A program made the translations under genes and the position numbers. Positions 45,544 through 57,229 of a stretch of DNA of 64,000 nt are shown in pieces; the stretch's first letter is position 1, and every line of letters begins with the position of its first letter. The notes under the pieces were generated by a model. That model saw only the letters and a list, made by a program, of their open reading frames with translations, had not been told where the DNA came from and did not search any database. Origin of the DNA: Mercurialis annua (taxonomy: Eukaryota; Streptophyta; Magnoliopsida; Malpighiales; Euphorbiaceae); contig NC_065575.1 in NCBI RefSeq assembly GCF_937616625.2, forward strand, positions 32,115,001-32,179,000, read 5' to 3'.

Positions 45544-45853
45544 GTTGGCTTCTTTCGTTGTCGGATCTGCAATAAAAGGAACAATTTTTTCTTTTTTTAG
45601 TTGAAGAATTTCTTTTTTCAGTTATTGATCCTTTTACCTTTTTTAACCCCTTTTTCCTTTCAATTGCATCTAATCTTTCATTTACCAGTTTTTCTACTTC
45701 ATTTGCTAAAATAGATCTTTCTTCTAGTGAATCACCTAAAATTTCTTTCGCATGAAAATGTTCAAAGAGTTGGTGCAGTTCACTTTGCACATTGTGTAGC
45801 AAAGTCAATCCTAATGGATTATTAAAGTCTGAAATCTCGGCTGGATTTCCCAT
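45536..45853 (-). pseudogene. Small caulimovirid 5' ORF, coiled-coil, unknown
   Basis: 105 codons, MGNPAEISDFNNPLGLTLLH..., predicted helical (LANEVEKLVNERLDAIERKK), with a basic tail. It ends in the ATGAATAA overlap with the coat-protein ORF, as adjoining caulimovirid ORFs do. It is intact as read. No leader, intergenic promoter or tRNA-Met primer site is visible upstream, so the viral copy is 5' truncated. Confidence 0.55.
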
Positions 45854-46189
45854 TAAACTGGCTTAATTAAGCCTAATTTAATTAATTATTCAAATAGTAT
45901 TATGTGTACTATTTTAGAAGTTTATTCCTTTTTTTTTTGAAAATTATAAAAATATATGGACTAATTTAACAATATTTTTTCTTTTTGTACTTGTCAGTAC
46001 TGCTACCAAAAAAGTCTAGCAACCAAATTTGCCTTCTTGTTATAGTTAAAATTCTGGTATGTTTACGCGGGGACCTACGCTAAATGCGTTATGCAAGTGC
46101 AGGGACTTGCAGTGCACTATTCAAAGCGCAGGGATTTAAATTTAAAAATGATAAAAGTGCAAGGATTTAAAATTTAAAATGATAAAAGT
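45854..46189. other. Unassigned spacer
   Basis: AT-rich. Contains a small repeat, (AA)GTGCAGGGACTT / GCGCAGGGATTTAAA / GTGCAAGGATTTAAAA, at about 46098-46200. No gene. Confidence 0.5.
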
Positions 46190-46934
46190 GATGGGACTTC
46201 TGTATGTATTATCTCTTAAAAGTATCTCTAACCTTGTATGCATATCCAACTGCCCCTAAGCATGCTAGTACTGTTTACCGCTTTCCAAAAACATTCCAAA
46301 TCAAATAATAACAGGTTAAAGGACTAATTATCTAAAATTGGCCCATTAATGCAAGTCCAACCCATCACTTAGACATCGTAGGACTAATACGAAAATGTAG
46401 TAATGGTTGTATAGCTTTTTCAAGACTCACCAAATAAAATCAATCAATCACGCTGATACATCTGGTTTTAGGCTTTGTGCATGTAATCAATCCAGACCAA
46501 CCAGACTTATGCTGTTTTTTAGAAACCTCTAAGGTTAGATGTATGCTTAGGAGTACATGCTACTTGCCTCAAATGCCAGTCCAGATCGACTCATATGCGC
46601 GTCAAACGTGTTTACTGCGTTCATACATGTTTAGTTACATCTTTCATATCCTGTGAACTGAATATACTGTTGAGATGAGATACAGAATGAATATGTCCAG
46701 TAAATAAAGTCGGTAACCGATAAGCCAAGTACAATAGTCTCGTGGAGGTCCACGAACCCTAGTCTTTGGTCCAATGCACGATAGTCTTACCGAAGGCGAG
46801 TAAGGCTATCTAGTCGGTTAAAAAGCATTTTCTAGTTGAACTAGGTGGCGACTCAATTTTTCAAACTATTTCAAGATCGAGAAGTCAGCCATAAGCCTTG
46901 GGCGAGCGGCCCCCCGAACCCCGCTCCGCTCACA
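46190..46934 (-). repeat. R2-family LTR fragment
   Basis: Plus-strand end CCCCGCTCCGCTCACA at 46934, contains CTAGGTGGCGACTC. Homologous to 29450-30171 and, inverted, to 10626-11100 (the start of the 10626 LTR). It abuts the copy D LTR in mid-LTR, so it probably landed in it. The left limit is approximate. Confidence 0.55.
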
Positions 46935-47181
46935 GAATCATTTTCCTATTTGGATTCATATGCTAAATAAAAATCCCTTTCCTATTTAGACTCTAGAAGG
47001 TATTCACTCACTACTACTGTATAAAGAGGTTGAGGTATGCCTAAAACACACTAAAAAGAATACAATTATTCTTCCTTAAGCCTAAACTGACTTAACCATC
47101 AGAGAGCTAATCAGACTTCCGTCTGATTAGTCATCTACACTGTTTTTCAAGTTAAAGACGTCGAGATGCCCGGTTCCATCA
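46935..47181 (+). repeat. Partial 5' LTR of copy D
   Basis: Matches the last 247 bases of the LTR at 50405-51010, starting AATCATTTTCCTATTTG and ending CGGTTCCATCA. Includes the TATA-like CTGTATAAAGAGG at 47018. Confidence 0.85.
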
Positions 47182-48512
47182 ATTAGCGTCGTCTATGGAA
47201 AAAGCTTGAAAATTTCAAAATTCGAAGGAGTTTTTCTGAACTCAAAATAAATTCTCATCTAAGGATGGCATCTGGCGTAATTAATCCTAAGAACAATAGA
47301 TAGATCTAACAAATCTGCTAAATCTGGAAAATCTAGAATAAATTCCAACAAACAACACTACATTTTCGAAGAGGATCTTCTGTAATCACCAAGACCACAT
47401 CTGTAAATAACAAATCCGAAATATTATCTTATTATCAACAATATATGAATCACAATAAGTTTTTTATTAATTCATATATTATTTATCAGTTATTGACTTT
47501 TATTCCAAAAGCAAAGAGAACATAAACCATTATCTTACTTTTAAAATTCATTCACACTTTTACATGATTTCATACATAATTATGGCTTGAAAATTTAATA
47601 AATATATTTTATGACTGTAAAATTACAAAAATTGAAGAAGCAAGCCAAATAAAGCTTAATCAAGAAGGCTATGCCAAAAAGGCTCGACCTAGAAAAATAA
47701 AGCCAAATAAGGCTTAATCAAGAAAGCCTCGCCAAAACGGTTCTATCAAGACGAATAAAAGCCAAACAAAACTTAATCAAGAGAGCAAAGAAGCAAAAAG
47801 ATTACCATAAAAAACAAACCATATGATAAAAAGAGGAAGAACGAGCAGTTTTCATCACAAGAAAAGAAAACGACAAATAATTGACAGGAGCAAATAATTC
47901 AAATCTAATAAATTATAAAAAGAAGAGAAAATACAGGAAAAGGAAATAAAACGAGAGATGATGGCAATAGAACTCCTGCAAGGAGAACTCCTGCAAGGAG
48001 TAAAAGAACATAGAAAGCACCACAAAAATCAACGGCAAGAAAAGCAAAAAACCTAATAGCCGAAGGAAAAGAAGAAGAAACAAGAAATCAAAAGAATTTT
48101 ACCTAAAACAATAATGAAGATGGATAAAAAAAATGTATAAAGGGAACACCAGTCAAAATAATGGAGAGCGAAATGATGCAAAAATGAAGGAAAAAACCTC
48201 GGACGAAACGAATGAATAGATGAAGAAAGGGCTTCTATAAGAAGTAAAAGAGCAGAAAAGAATCGAAACAATCAGACAAAGCAAGAAGACCCAAAAAGGA
48301 CAAAAATCAAAACATGAAGAGAAGAATAATAAACCAGGAAGGCTCCGCCAAAGAAGAATAAGTCAAGGCTTAACCAAGAAGGGACTCGTCTTAATAAGAC
48401 TCGGTCAAAAAGAATGAACCAACAAGACAACCGAAAAGGGACTCGCCTTTATAAGGCTTAGCAAAGATGAATCACGCAAAGAAGGCTCGTCCAAAGAAAA
48501 ACCTCAAGAGGG

Positions 48513-48985
48513 ACAAAGGAGATAGGTTCGTCTGAATTTTGAAGAAAAATCCCAAAAGGAAAAAAAGAGATAGGTTCGCCCGAATTTTGAAGAAACACCC
48601 CAAGAGGGAAAGAAGAGATAGGTTCGCCTAAACCTTAAAGAAAAACCCTAAGAGAGAGAGAAGAGATAGGTCCACCCAGACCTTGAAGAAAAATCTCAAA
48701 AGGGAAAGAAGAGATAGGTTCGCCTGAACTTTGAAGAAAAACCCCAAGGGGGAAAGAAGAGATAGGTTCGCCGGAACCTTATAAAAAAATCCCAAAAGAA
48801 AAAAAAATAGATAGGTTCGCCAAACTTTGAAAAAGAAAATCCTAAGAGGGAAAGAAGTGATAAGTTCGTCGAACCTTAAAGAAGACCCCAATGGAAGAAA
48901 GAAAAGATAGATTTTGTCTGAACCCTAAAGAAAAAGCCCAAGAGGAAAAATATAGATAGATTCGCCCGAATTTTGAATAAAAATC
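48513..48985. repeat. 48-bp minisatellite in copy D
   Basis: GATAGGTTCGCC-type units start at 48521, 48569, 48617, 48665, 48713 and 48761 (exactly 48 bp), then 48810, 48859, 48906 and 48955. On the minus strand the unit is 16 codons, giving the repeated FFFKV-LSLL peptides. Confidence 0.93.
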
Positions 48986-49022
48986 TAAAAAGATTTAGAA
49001 TAACCTTAAAAGAAAATCAAGA

Positions 49023-49067
49023 GAGTTTAAACTAACTCACAAACGCGAAAAGAGTTTAGATTAACTC
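49023..49067. repeat. Palindromes of copy D
   Basis: GAGTTTAAACTAACTC (49023-49038) and GAGTTTAGATTAACTC (49052-49067), the second identical to copy A. Confidence 0.8.
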
Positions 49068-50404
49068 TTTAATAACAAAAAAGGAAGGTGAAACCCGAAA
49101 AAAATAAAAAGAAGACGAAAAGCCCAAAAAACAATAAGAAGGCGAAACACCCAAAAAATAAAATGCAACTCGCTCAAAAGTAACAAATCTTAAAAAGGAA
49201 GGCAATCCGCCTAAAAATCAAAAATCAAATAAATTCAAAATAAACTGAATGACCAGATCTCAAAAACGGGCATAAATACCCTATGAAATCAGTGTACTTG
49301 CGGAGGAGGTTGAAGGAGTCATAGATGTGCAAAGAAGAAAATATAACTCTCAAAATGAAGAAAAAATAGAAAAACAAAAAGACTCACGCTGAAGAAATAA
49401 CTACTCATTAAACGAATAAACATTATTGGCATTCAAAGATACTGCCAAAATAAAGATTTCACAATAAGGATGTTAGCTTCGCCAAATATAATGGCATGCC
49501 TAAATAAAGGGAGCTGGAATAAAAATCTTCGCTCAATGAAAATAAAGACAAACACAAAGAACACGAAAAGTTTAAAACCCTAAAACAAAAAATTGACATC
49601 AAGAACGAAGATGAATAATAAATAAATGGAAATTTAAAATCACAATCAACAAAAATCAAGTACTTGATAAAATATAGCAGCCCAAATGGAAAATAAAGAA
49701 TACAGAAATAAAAAAGAAAACACTCGATCGAGTCGTAAAAAGAAAGGTTCAAAACTCAAAAAAAAAAGACTCGACCGATTCTTAAACAAAAAAGGTTTAA
49801 AACTCTAAAATAAGAAGAATGAAGGTTCGCCAATAAGGGTACCACCCAAAGCAGAATGAAATTTGCCCAATAACGATTCCACCGAAAGAGGAATGAAGGT
49901 TCGCCCAATAAGGAAACACTCAAATATAAGGGCTCGCGTGGTGTAAGGGCTTCACCAAAAGATGAAGATTCATCCAATATAAAAGTTTCACCCAACGAGG
50001 AGGAGTCGCCATATAAAACTTTGCCTATAAAACAATAAAAAGACAATAATAACTCTCGCCAAGAGAATGCTTCTCGCGAAAAAGGTCTGGGCAAGGAGGA
50101 TCTCAACAAAGAAGAAAAAGAGAATAAACAAACAAATTCAAAAATTTCAAAAGACCGACCGATCGAATTACAAAATTTATTTGAAATGAATAGACAGGTT
50201 TGAAAAAATTTCAAAAACACAAAAAAAACCAAAATATGAACAATGAAATACCTAGGGATAAGGTATCAAAATACATCAAAGATTCACCAAAAATCAAAGA
50301 GTCTCACCAAAAAAGAGGACTCACCAAGGCGAAAGTCAAATCAACAAGAAAAAGGTAAAAGACAAATAAGGCATAAATTCCAAGACATTATGCGTGGGGG
50401 CTAA

Positions 50405-51010
50405 TGGTGAAAACCGAAATATTACGAATTGGGTCCTGTGGAATTCGCCCATCGAGGCGGACCTCGGGACTCGCAAGATGAATGATAAATCAATGACAAT
50501 CAAGTTCAAGAAGAATCTATACAGATTCGCCTTAATAAACAAAAAACTGAATCTTATGAGATTCGATAATCAGATCCGAATATGGATATTCAAAGATCCA
50601 GAAATCTGAATATAAAGTCGATGTCAATAATAAAGAAAGATTCTAGAAGATCCAGATTTTCTAAATGAACAGGAAAGACATTCCTATTCAGATTCATATT
50701 TCTATACAGGAAATATAATTTTATTTAGGAGATTCATTGATAAATAAGCTCATAAATAAGAATCATTTTCCTATTTGAATTCATATGCTAAATATGAATC
50801 GCTTTTCTATTTAAATTCTACAAGGTATACACTCATTACTACTATATAAGGAGGTTGAGGTATGCCTGAAACACACAATCTAAAAAGAATACAATTATTT
50901 CTTCTTATACCTAAACTGAATTAAGCATCAGAGAGCTAATCGGACATCCGTCCGATTAGTCATTTACACTGTTTTGCAAGTTAAAGACGTCAAGATGCCC
51001 GGTTCCATCA
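50405..51010 (+). repeat. 3' LTR of copy D
   Basis: 606 bp, TGGTGAAAACC to CGGTTCCATCA. TATA-like CTATATAAGGAGG at 50852. Shares GGAATTCGCCCATCGAGGCG with the copy B LTR. Confidence 0.85.
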
Positions 51011-52111
51011 AGAAGCTCACGAAGAAGGCCAAATACACTTTCAGCTTTCTTTAAATCTGATCATTTTAAAATTTATGTTTTTATCTAATATTTATTTTAA
51101 ATTTATTTTAAATTTATAATTTTTTAATAAATAAAAATTGTGCATTATATTTGCTGTAAAACATGTGTGAGACCGAATATAAATATCCACTTTATTCGAC
51201 AACTTGAAAAAAAAAAATTAGATCTTCGACTTTGGAGAGAAAGTTGTCATATAAATACAAATTTGTAAGATTACGGGTCTATATTGAATAAAAGACACAA
51301 AGAAAGAATTAGATAAAAAAAAGGCTTAATCACTCAAAAGCTCTCCACCTTTAAATTTTTTTCAATTGCATTCTGACGTAAGCAAATCCTCTCAAAACCT
51401 CCCGACCTTTAGATTCTTTTTCAATTGTACCCTAAAATATTAAATTGATCTCTTTTCATAATAAAGTTATATATATACCAATTAAGAAATTTTGCACGTT
51501 AAATTAACTATGTCTGATAAAGAAGGGAGGAATATATCAGATAATGTGTGTGGCTTGTAATATAATTTCAGTTTCAAGTACAAATTCTAGAAATTAATGC
51601 TAAAGTAAGAATGAATTTAAGGTGCGAAACGAACTTTTGTAGCAACAAGAAAAATTATATTCCTTATTCCCCAAGATAAGAGAAATGGCATCCCTTTTTT
51701 GATGTTAATGCATCTAGTAATTTTGGGGTGTGGGTATGCAATCAGTTTTCGATTTGATTCCAAGTTGAAGTTATCATTAAAGAAAATAGAAATTGAATTG
51801 AATTAAAGGAATAATTTTAGTTTAATTTTAGTTTCAGTTCTAGCTAAATAAAAAACACAATTTTCTTAAAAAACATTTTTTAAAATCAAAATATTAAAAT
51901 TAAAAATTGAATGGATGCCTATATATAAATTGTTTAGAAAAATTATGCATAAATAGATAGTTTCGTTTTTTTTTAATTGAAAACCAAATCCAAATTATGT
52001 ACTTAAATAATTTACAATTAATAAACTGAAACATGTCTAAACAAGATGGATTTGGTTCACGAACCTAATAATATTAACTAAATGATTTATGCTGGATTTC
52101 AATAGTATTTT
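51011..52111. other. AT-rich stretch, no gene
   Basis: Near 51328-51450, GGCTTAATCACTCAAAAGC and two TTTTTTTCAATTG motifs look like one end of a MITE. Nothing else is supported. Confidence 0.5.
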
Positions 52112-52438
52112 TGTTAGATTCCATCTTAAAATCAATTGGTGTTAAGTGGAGGTGTCCAACTAATATTTAAACACATGTTCATACACACACAATCAATGTG
52201 GGATTTTCCACTTCAACACTCCCCCTCACGCATAGGGTGTCCGGGCCGAGCAACCAATCCCCCCTCACGTGCAACTCACGTGGGCCGGGTCAAATTCAAA
52301 TTGTGTGAATGGACAAAACTCTGATACCATGTTAGATTTCATCTTAAAACCAATTGGTGTTAAGTGGCGGTTCCCAACTAATATTTAAACACATGTCCAT
52401 TCACACACACAACCAATGTGAGATTTCCCACTTCAACA
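52112..52438 (-). mobile_element. Intact TRIM retrotransposon, TSD ATTTT
   Basis: 327 bp in all. LTRs at 52112-52218 and 52330-52438 (TGTTAGAT...TTCAACA on the plus strand, about 90% alike) surround a 111 bp centre. On the minus strand the centre opens with TGGTATCAGAG, the classic initiator-tRNA-Met primer site, directly after the LTR, and ends with the polypurine GTGAGGGGGAG. Flanks ATTTT at 52107-52111 and 52439-52443. It has no coding capacity. Confidence 0.93.
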
Positions 52439-52490
52439 ATTTTTGACTGAATGTATAAATTAAATTTAAATCTATACCAACGAATTGTAC

Positions 52491-52550
52491 GTAGCTCAAA
52501 TGATACAAGTATTGCATAGCATTCTGTTAAAATTGTGAATTCAATTTTTT
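52491..52550 (+). repeat. Decayed SINE-like unit
   Basis: GTAGCTCAAATGATACAAG (box A-like) and AATTGTGAATTCAATTTTT (box B-like) about 30 nt apart. Confidence 0.35.
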
Positions 52551-52653
52551 CTATAATTGCTTTCTCTAATTATAAAAAAATTAATCTGATTTAATTTTTG
52601 TCTTAATTGTTTTATTTGAGATTATAATGATAGGTAATAAATCAATTTGATTA

Positions 52654-52936
52654 CTCCCTCCGGTTCATAATATTTGTCGCATTTGACTTTGACACAAAAA
52701 TTAAAAAAATAATTAATATGTCATAATTTATAGACATTTTACCAAATTATTCCTATCTTAAAACTTGTTAATATTTATAGTTTTTATTTTTATTTGTGGT
52801 GTCGTATTTTTTAAATAAATTAATTGAGATGTATTTGAAAAATTAGTAATTAATATGTTTTTGATATATTAAAATAAAAAATATTATAGACCAATAAAAT
52901 TTCTTAAATGCAACAAATATTATAAATCGAAAGGAA
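52654..52936. mobile_element. Stowaway-like MITE
   Basis: Starts CTCCCTCCGGTTCATAATAT after TA. The right end, inverted, reads ATTCCTTTCGATTTATAATAT before TA (52937-52938). 283 bp, typical of Tc1/mariner-derived Stowaway elements with a TA duplication. Confidence 0.75.
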
Positions 52937-53294
52937 TATAATATCAAAAATGAGATACGCCTTTGACTTTTTGTTTGAGCATTTATGGAAACCATTAACT
53001 TTGAGTCGTCTATACCATCATGCTTAGCCAATTTGCACTTATGAATTGATTCCCTAGCAGTAAAATAGATTTGTACAAATAAAGAGAAAATAAAAAGGAA
53101 GAGCTCGGAAACTTAGCAAGTTATTTTCAAGGTTGTTTTCATGATATGAAAACAAACATGAGAAACATGTATGGTTTATAGCTTTTTAATTTAAAATGCC
53201 TTTTCAACACATACACACATGTAGCATATAGTGGAATGGATACAGATTTATAATTATGAATGATTCTTATTTTCATTTCATGTCATTTTTCCTT

Positions 53295-53799
53295 GGCCTA
53301 ATACTTTAAAAATTCTTTTCAATTTTTTTTTCCGATTCTATCTTAATATTATAAACAGATCAATTTTACCTTATTTCGTATTTTTATATTTTAATTATAC
53401 CCTAAAATATAAATTAATGTCCTTTCATTTAAAAAAAAAATTCAAAAACGCACTCTATATCTAGCATATATTAATTGTATTTGTTTAAAATTTATTTAAA
53501 TTTAGTTAAATTAAATTAAGAATTTAAATTATTTTTAATTTGACTATAATTTTTCATTAATTTTTAAAATTAAAGGACTTATTTATACTCTTTTAAATGT
53601 AAATAAATTTAATTTTATCTTTAATCTTAGTTAATTGGATGATTTTATCATTTAAATAAAAAAAATGTCAAAAATTGAAAAATTGAACTATCATTAAAAT
53701 GACAAAATACAAAATAAAATAAAATTGACCAGTTTTCAACGTTAGAATAAAATTGAAAAAAGATTAAAAATTCGGATTTTTTTTAAAAATATTAGGCCT
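53295..53799. repeat. Possible long foldback element
   Basis: GGCCTAATA at 53296 and TATTAGGCC at 53790 are inverted. Loosely matching arms follow (TTTTCAATTTT, GATCAATTTTA / inverse). AT-rich, so similarity by chance cannot be excluded. Confidence 0.45.
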
Positions 53800-54084
53800 T
53801 TTTTCTTCACATGCAATTTCTTTTGGCATGCGAATTCAACACCTTATATGCTATACTCAAAAGCATTTCATTTTTATCTTATAAATGGTGTGACAGGTAA
53901 ATACTCAACTATCATGTAATTAGGATTATTAGAAAACAATCCTATTTCATGGGTATTTGTGTTTTCAGATTAATAAAATTTTATTGATACAGATTTCATT
54001 GATATTTTCCAGCCTTAACCCTAAACGCACACTTTTCAGTGTTAAACTTTAGATTTTACTTGTTTAGCTTTTTAAAGACCACAA

Positions 54085-55420
54085 GTAAATCAATAACGTG
54101 ATCTTTATCCTTTTGGATTCCACCACTATGTCGTTAATGTAAACTTCCACATTCTTCCCTAATAAGTCAGCAAATACAACGTTCATCAACCTCTGATAAC
54201 TTGCACCAACATTCTTCAAGCCAAAAGACATTTGTGTGTAACAGTATGTTCCCAGATCAGTTATGAATGAGGTCTTCTCCTTATCATCCTTGTGAATTGG
54301 GATATGATGATACCCCTATGTTGCATCTATAAATGCAAAAACTTCATAGCCATTGGTGGAATCCACCATGTGATCAATACTAGATAGATGATAGCTAGCT
54401 TTCGGTGTTGCTTTATTCAAATCACTAAAATCAAAATAATCTAATTTCCACTCGCCTTTGTCACTAGAACAACATTTGATATTCATAAGGGTAATATAGT
54501 TTCCTGATGGATCCTGCTTCCACCAACTTATCTATCGCGAATTGCTATTTGTTTCTCAACTGAGAAAAATCTTTTCTTTTGCCTAACAGGCTTGTTTGAT
54601 AGATCAATGTTTAGCTTTATGAAAAGCAATTATGGGATCAACTCCTACTATCTCATCTAGGCGGCTGGCAAATTCGTTTCTATTTTTCTCAAATTCCCAA
54701 ATGATTTCTACTTTGTATTCCTCCAGCATTCCTGCCTCTAGCTTTGCTGTTTAGGGTCATCTCCCCCAAGATCATCAATTTCAGTTCTCCATGGAGTACA
54801 TATTTTGCATCAGTTTCCTCTTATTCCACAAATTCAGGTCATTCCACCGTGAAAGTTTCCGTCAATTTTCCAATCGAGCCCAAATAACAAGATTTGATCT
54901 CTTCCTGGTTTCCCTTTATAAATATTATATCTGCCTTAGTTGTCATTTTCATTATTAAATATTTTATACAAATGACAGCTCCTGTCTCATATAACATTGG
55001 CCTACCAAAAATAGCATTATAGGGTTGATTGAGATCAATAATAATGGTGAAAAGCAAGTTTACCTTTCGTGTTGGTTCCTTCAAAATTCTGATTGGATCT
55101 CTTGGTAATTTTCATTATTCTCCTAGTTCCATTGCTAGTTCCACCTCTCCTCGAGGGCATACTGGTACCCTCATGATTCTAATATCGAAGTGTATTCCGG
55201 TTGTAATATTTCTTGTGTTCCTCCTATTCTCATATAGACCTTCCAAGACAAAAGATTTATTGAGCTTTCTTGATCAACAAGAATCTTTTGTAACCAAAAG
55301 TTTTCCCTTTTTGATGATATCACAAAAGCCTCTAATTCAGTATTTTCACATCGTTTCTATCTACATTCGTGAAAGTTATTGTTGTCAATGTATCCATGGG
55401 TGCCAAGTTTGGCCTGCGAT
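54085..55420 (-). pseudogene. Tat-lineage Ty3/gypsy protease and reverse transcriptase fragment
   Basis: Minus-strand order: DTLTTITFTNVDRNDVKILN and a VDQESSINLLSWKVYMRI protease active-site region (55400-55240), IRIMRVPVCPRGEVELAM (55170), YNAIFGRPMLYETGAVICI (55020-54960), YLGSIGKL (54880), then after a gap RT: SDLNKATPKASYHL, FAFIDAT-stop-GYHHIPIH, SFITDLGTYCYTQMSFGLKN and VYINDIVVESKR (YIDD changed to YIND) at about 54470-54085. Stops and frameshifts throughout. This is the only Tat-type RT in the window and a relative of the kind of element that would have to mobilise copies A-E. Confidence 0.75.
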
Positions 55421-55640
55421 TATGTTTTTTCCTCCTTCTCATTTCATAATGTATCAAAACAAAGATTTTCCGGACAAAGTGAGACTCCTGTGAATGACTG
55501 TAGCATTCCAAGTTCCTTTTTGCATTTTTCACATAAAAATTGCTTCCAGTAAGATGGTTTTAAGATGCAGACCAATTTCGATTAGCATTCATTCTATCTA
55601 TTTCCATGAGTTCTTCCTTGCTGGTAAAAATAAGTAATTT

Positions 55641-56918
55641 TCAACCAGATGACAATAAGATTCCAACAGACGGTGTCAAGTGATAAATCACTTAAAAACA
55701 GGGGGGTTATGTACTAGAGCTCCGTGACCTTAGAACATTGAACACAGTCATAAACAACTCTAATAAGGGTTTTCCGAGTGCATACTCTGATGCTCAAGTA
55801 AGTATTTGGTGAAGAAGAGTAGTTTAGTAAAAATAGAAAGATTAGAGATTAAAAAGGAGTACCTTATGTTAGTGATATGCTTTAAGTCAATCATGTTTGA
55901 CCATGTGTTGACGTTGTCATTTTTGTTATTGATTAGTTGGCCCTTGTATTATCATTTTATATTATGATTAAATGCTTGAATGATTAATTCTTTCTAAGGT
56001 CATCAAGTATGTGACTTGACAATAGAATTCTTACGATTAATAAAGAATTATATTCAATCTATATCTAGTCTTAGTTATTAAGACTAGTATGATATTGACT
56101 GATAATTATATTTTATTAGTCATGTATATGAGTTATGAAGTCAAATCATAAGTGCTATTTATGAATAAAGCACTGGATTATGCATCATGAGAATACTACG
56201 TAGATTACTGTCACAAGTAGTTTTCATTATAGTAATAATATTAAACCAATCCTTTGATCTTGAAATCACAATATATTTCTACATAATTATTTTGTACTTT
56301 GATACATTTTTACATTATCTTTAAAATTATAATGGAATATATTATCGTTGGTATGAAAGTAGCTGTGTGAGAAATGTGAGTGGTAGAGAAGGAATTTGTC
56401 CCTCATTTTTTGGAGTAAGATAACCAAGGCCCCATGAAAAGATAGACTGAAGGAAATGCATGGCCATGTAAAATAAATTGGTAAAGAGTTATCATTTTCA
56501 ATCTACTTGGAATCAGGAAACGAATGATTAAATAATATAAGGATGACAATATTATACTTTATATTCAATATATATATCGTGAGACAAAAGGATCAAAAGA
56601 TTATTACATAAGGTTAAGTCGGATAATCGATATTCAAATTTTGGATAGTCGTAATGTCTTATAAGAGGCCACATATGACTTATGGGCCGAAACAGGGATT
56701 TCGGACCCATTACCAATGTTACAAGAACATGCCCAAAACAAATATATGTTTTTACAAGTTCAATAGAATAATGTGATTAATGAATATATATAGAGAAATA
56801 TTATATATATATATATATATACAAACATTATATGTTTAATTAAATTTCAAAATTTAATTAAAAAGATAAGAGTTATCCTTAAAATTTTATCTTTTGAAGA
56901 TAATATTAATAATTAATA
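55641..56918. other. AT-rich stretch, no gene
   Basis: No coding or structural RNA feature seen. A (TA)n run lies at about 56800-56821. Confidence 0.5.
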
Positions 56919-57229
56919 AGGTTAATGTCATAAAAATTCACCAACTTTACACGTTTTTTCATTTTAATCACGTAGTTTAAATTTTCTCATTTTCATACAC
57001 GAACTACCATTTTTTTCTCAAATTCATGCATGGTGCTGAGGTGTCACGGCTCCATTGGTGTAATTCAGTGAGGTGGAGGTCATTTTTACACAAATGAATG
57101 AGTATGCCACCTCAGCACTGTGCACGAATTTGAGAAAAAATGGTAGTCGTGCATGAAAATGAGAAAATTTAAACTGCGTGATTAAAATGAGAATACGTGT
57201 AAAGTTCGTAATTTTTTTAACATTAACCC
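56919..57229. mobile_element. Mutator-type MITE with 9-bp TSD
   Basis: 311 bp, AGGTTAATGTC to ACATTAACCC, with arms of about 125 nt at around 90% identity (CTTTACACGT, CATTTTAATCACG, TTTAAATTTTCTCATTTTCAT, GTGCTGAGGTG). Flanked by TAATTAATA at 56910-56918 and 57230-57238. Its terminal GGGTTAATG resembles the MITE at 7868. Confidence 0.9.

Larger units (their letters stand above)
46935..51010 (+). mobile_element. Non-autonomous gypsy copy D, coding-depleted
   Basis: Partial 5' LTR (46935-47181), PBS-like ATTAGCGTCGTCTATGG, a leader with TCGAAGGAGTTTTTCTGAACTC like copy A, then AT- and Lys-rich sequence without gag or protease, a 48-bp minisatellite, palindromes, a polypurine GTGGGGGCTAA and a full 3' LTR (50405-51010). 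ORFs on its minus strand (e.g. 49756-50232) are F/L/S-rich leftovers. Confidence 0.75.

Noticed and set aside
48513..48985. Repeat protein gene on the minus strand (48628-48891)
   Set aside because: The 16-residue periodicity follows from the 48-bp minisatellite. The frame is short and lies in a gag-less element.
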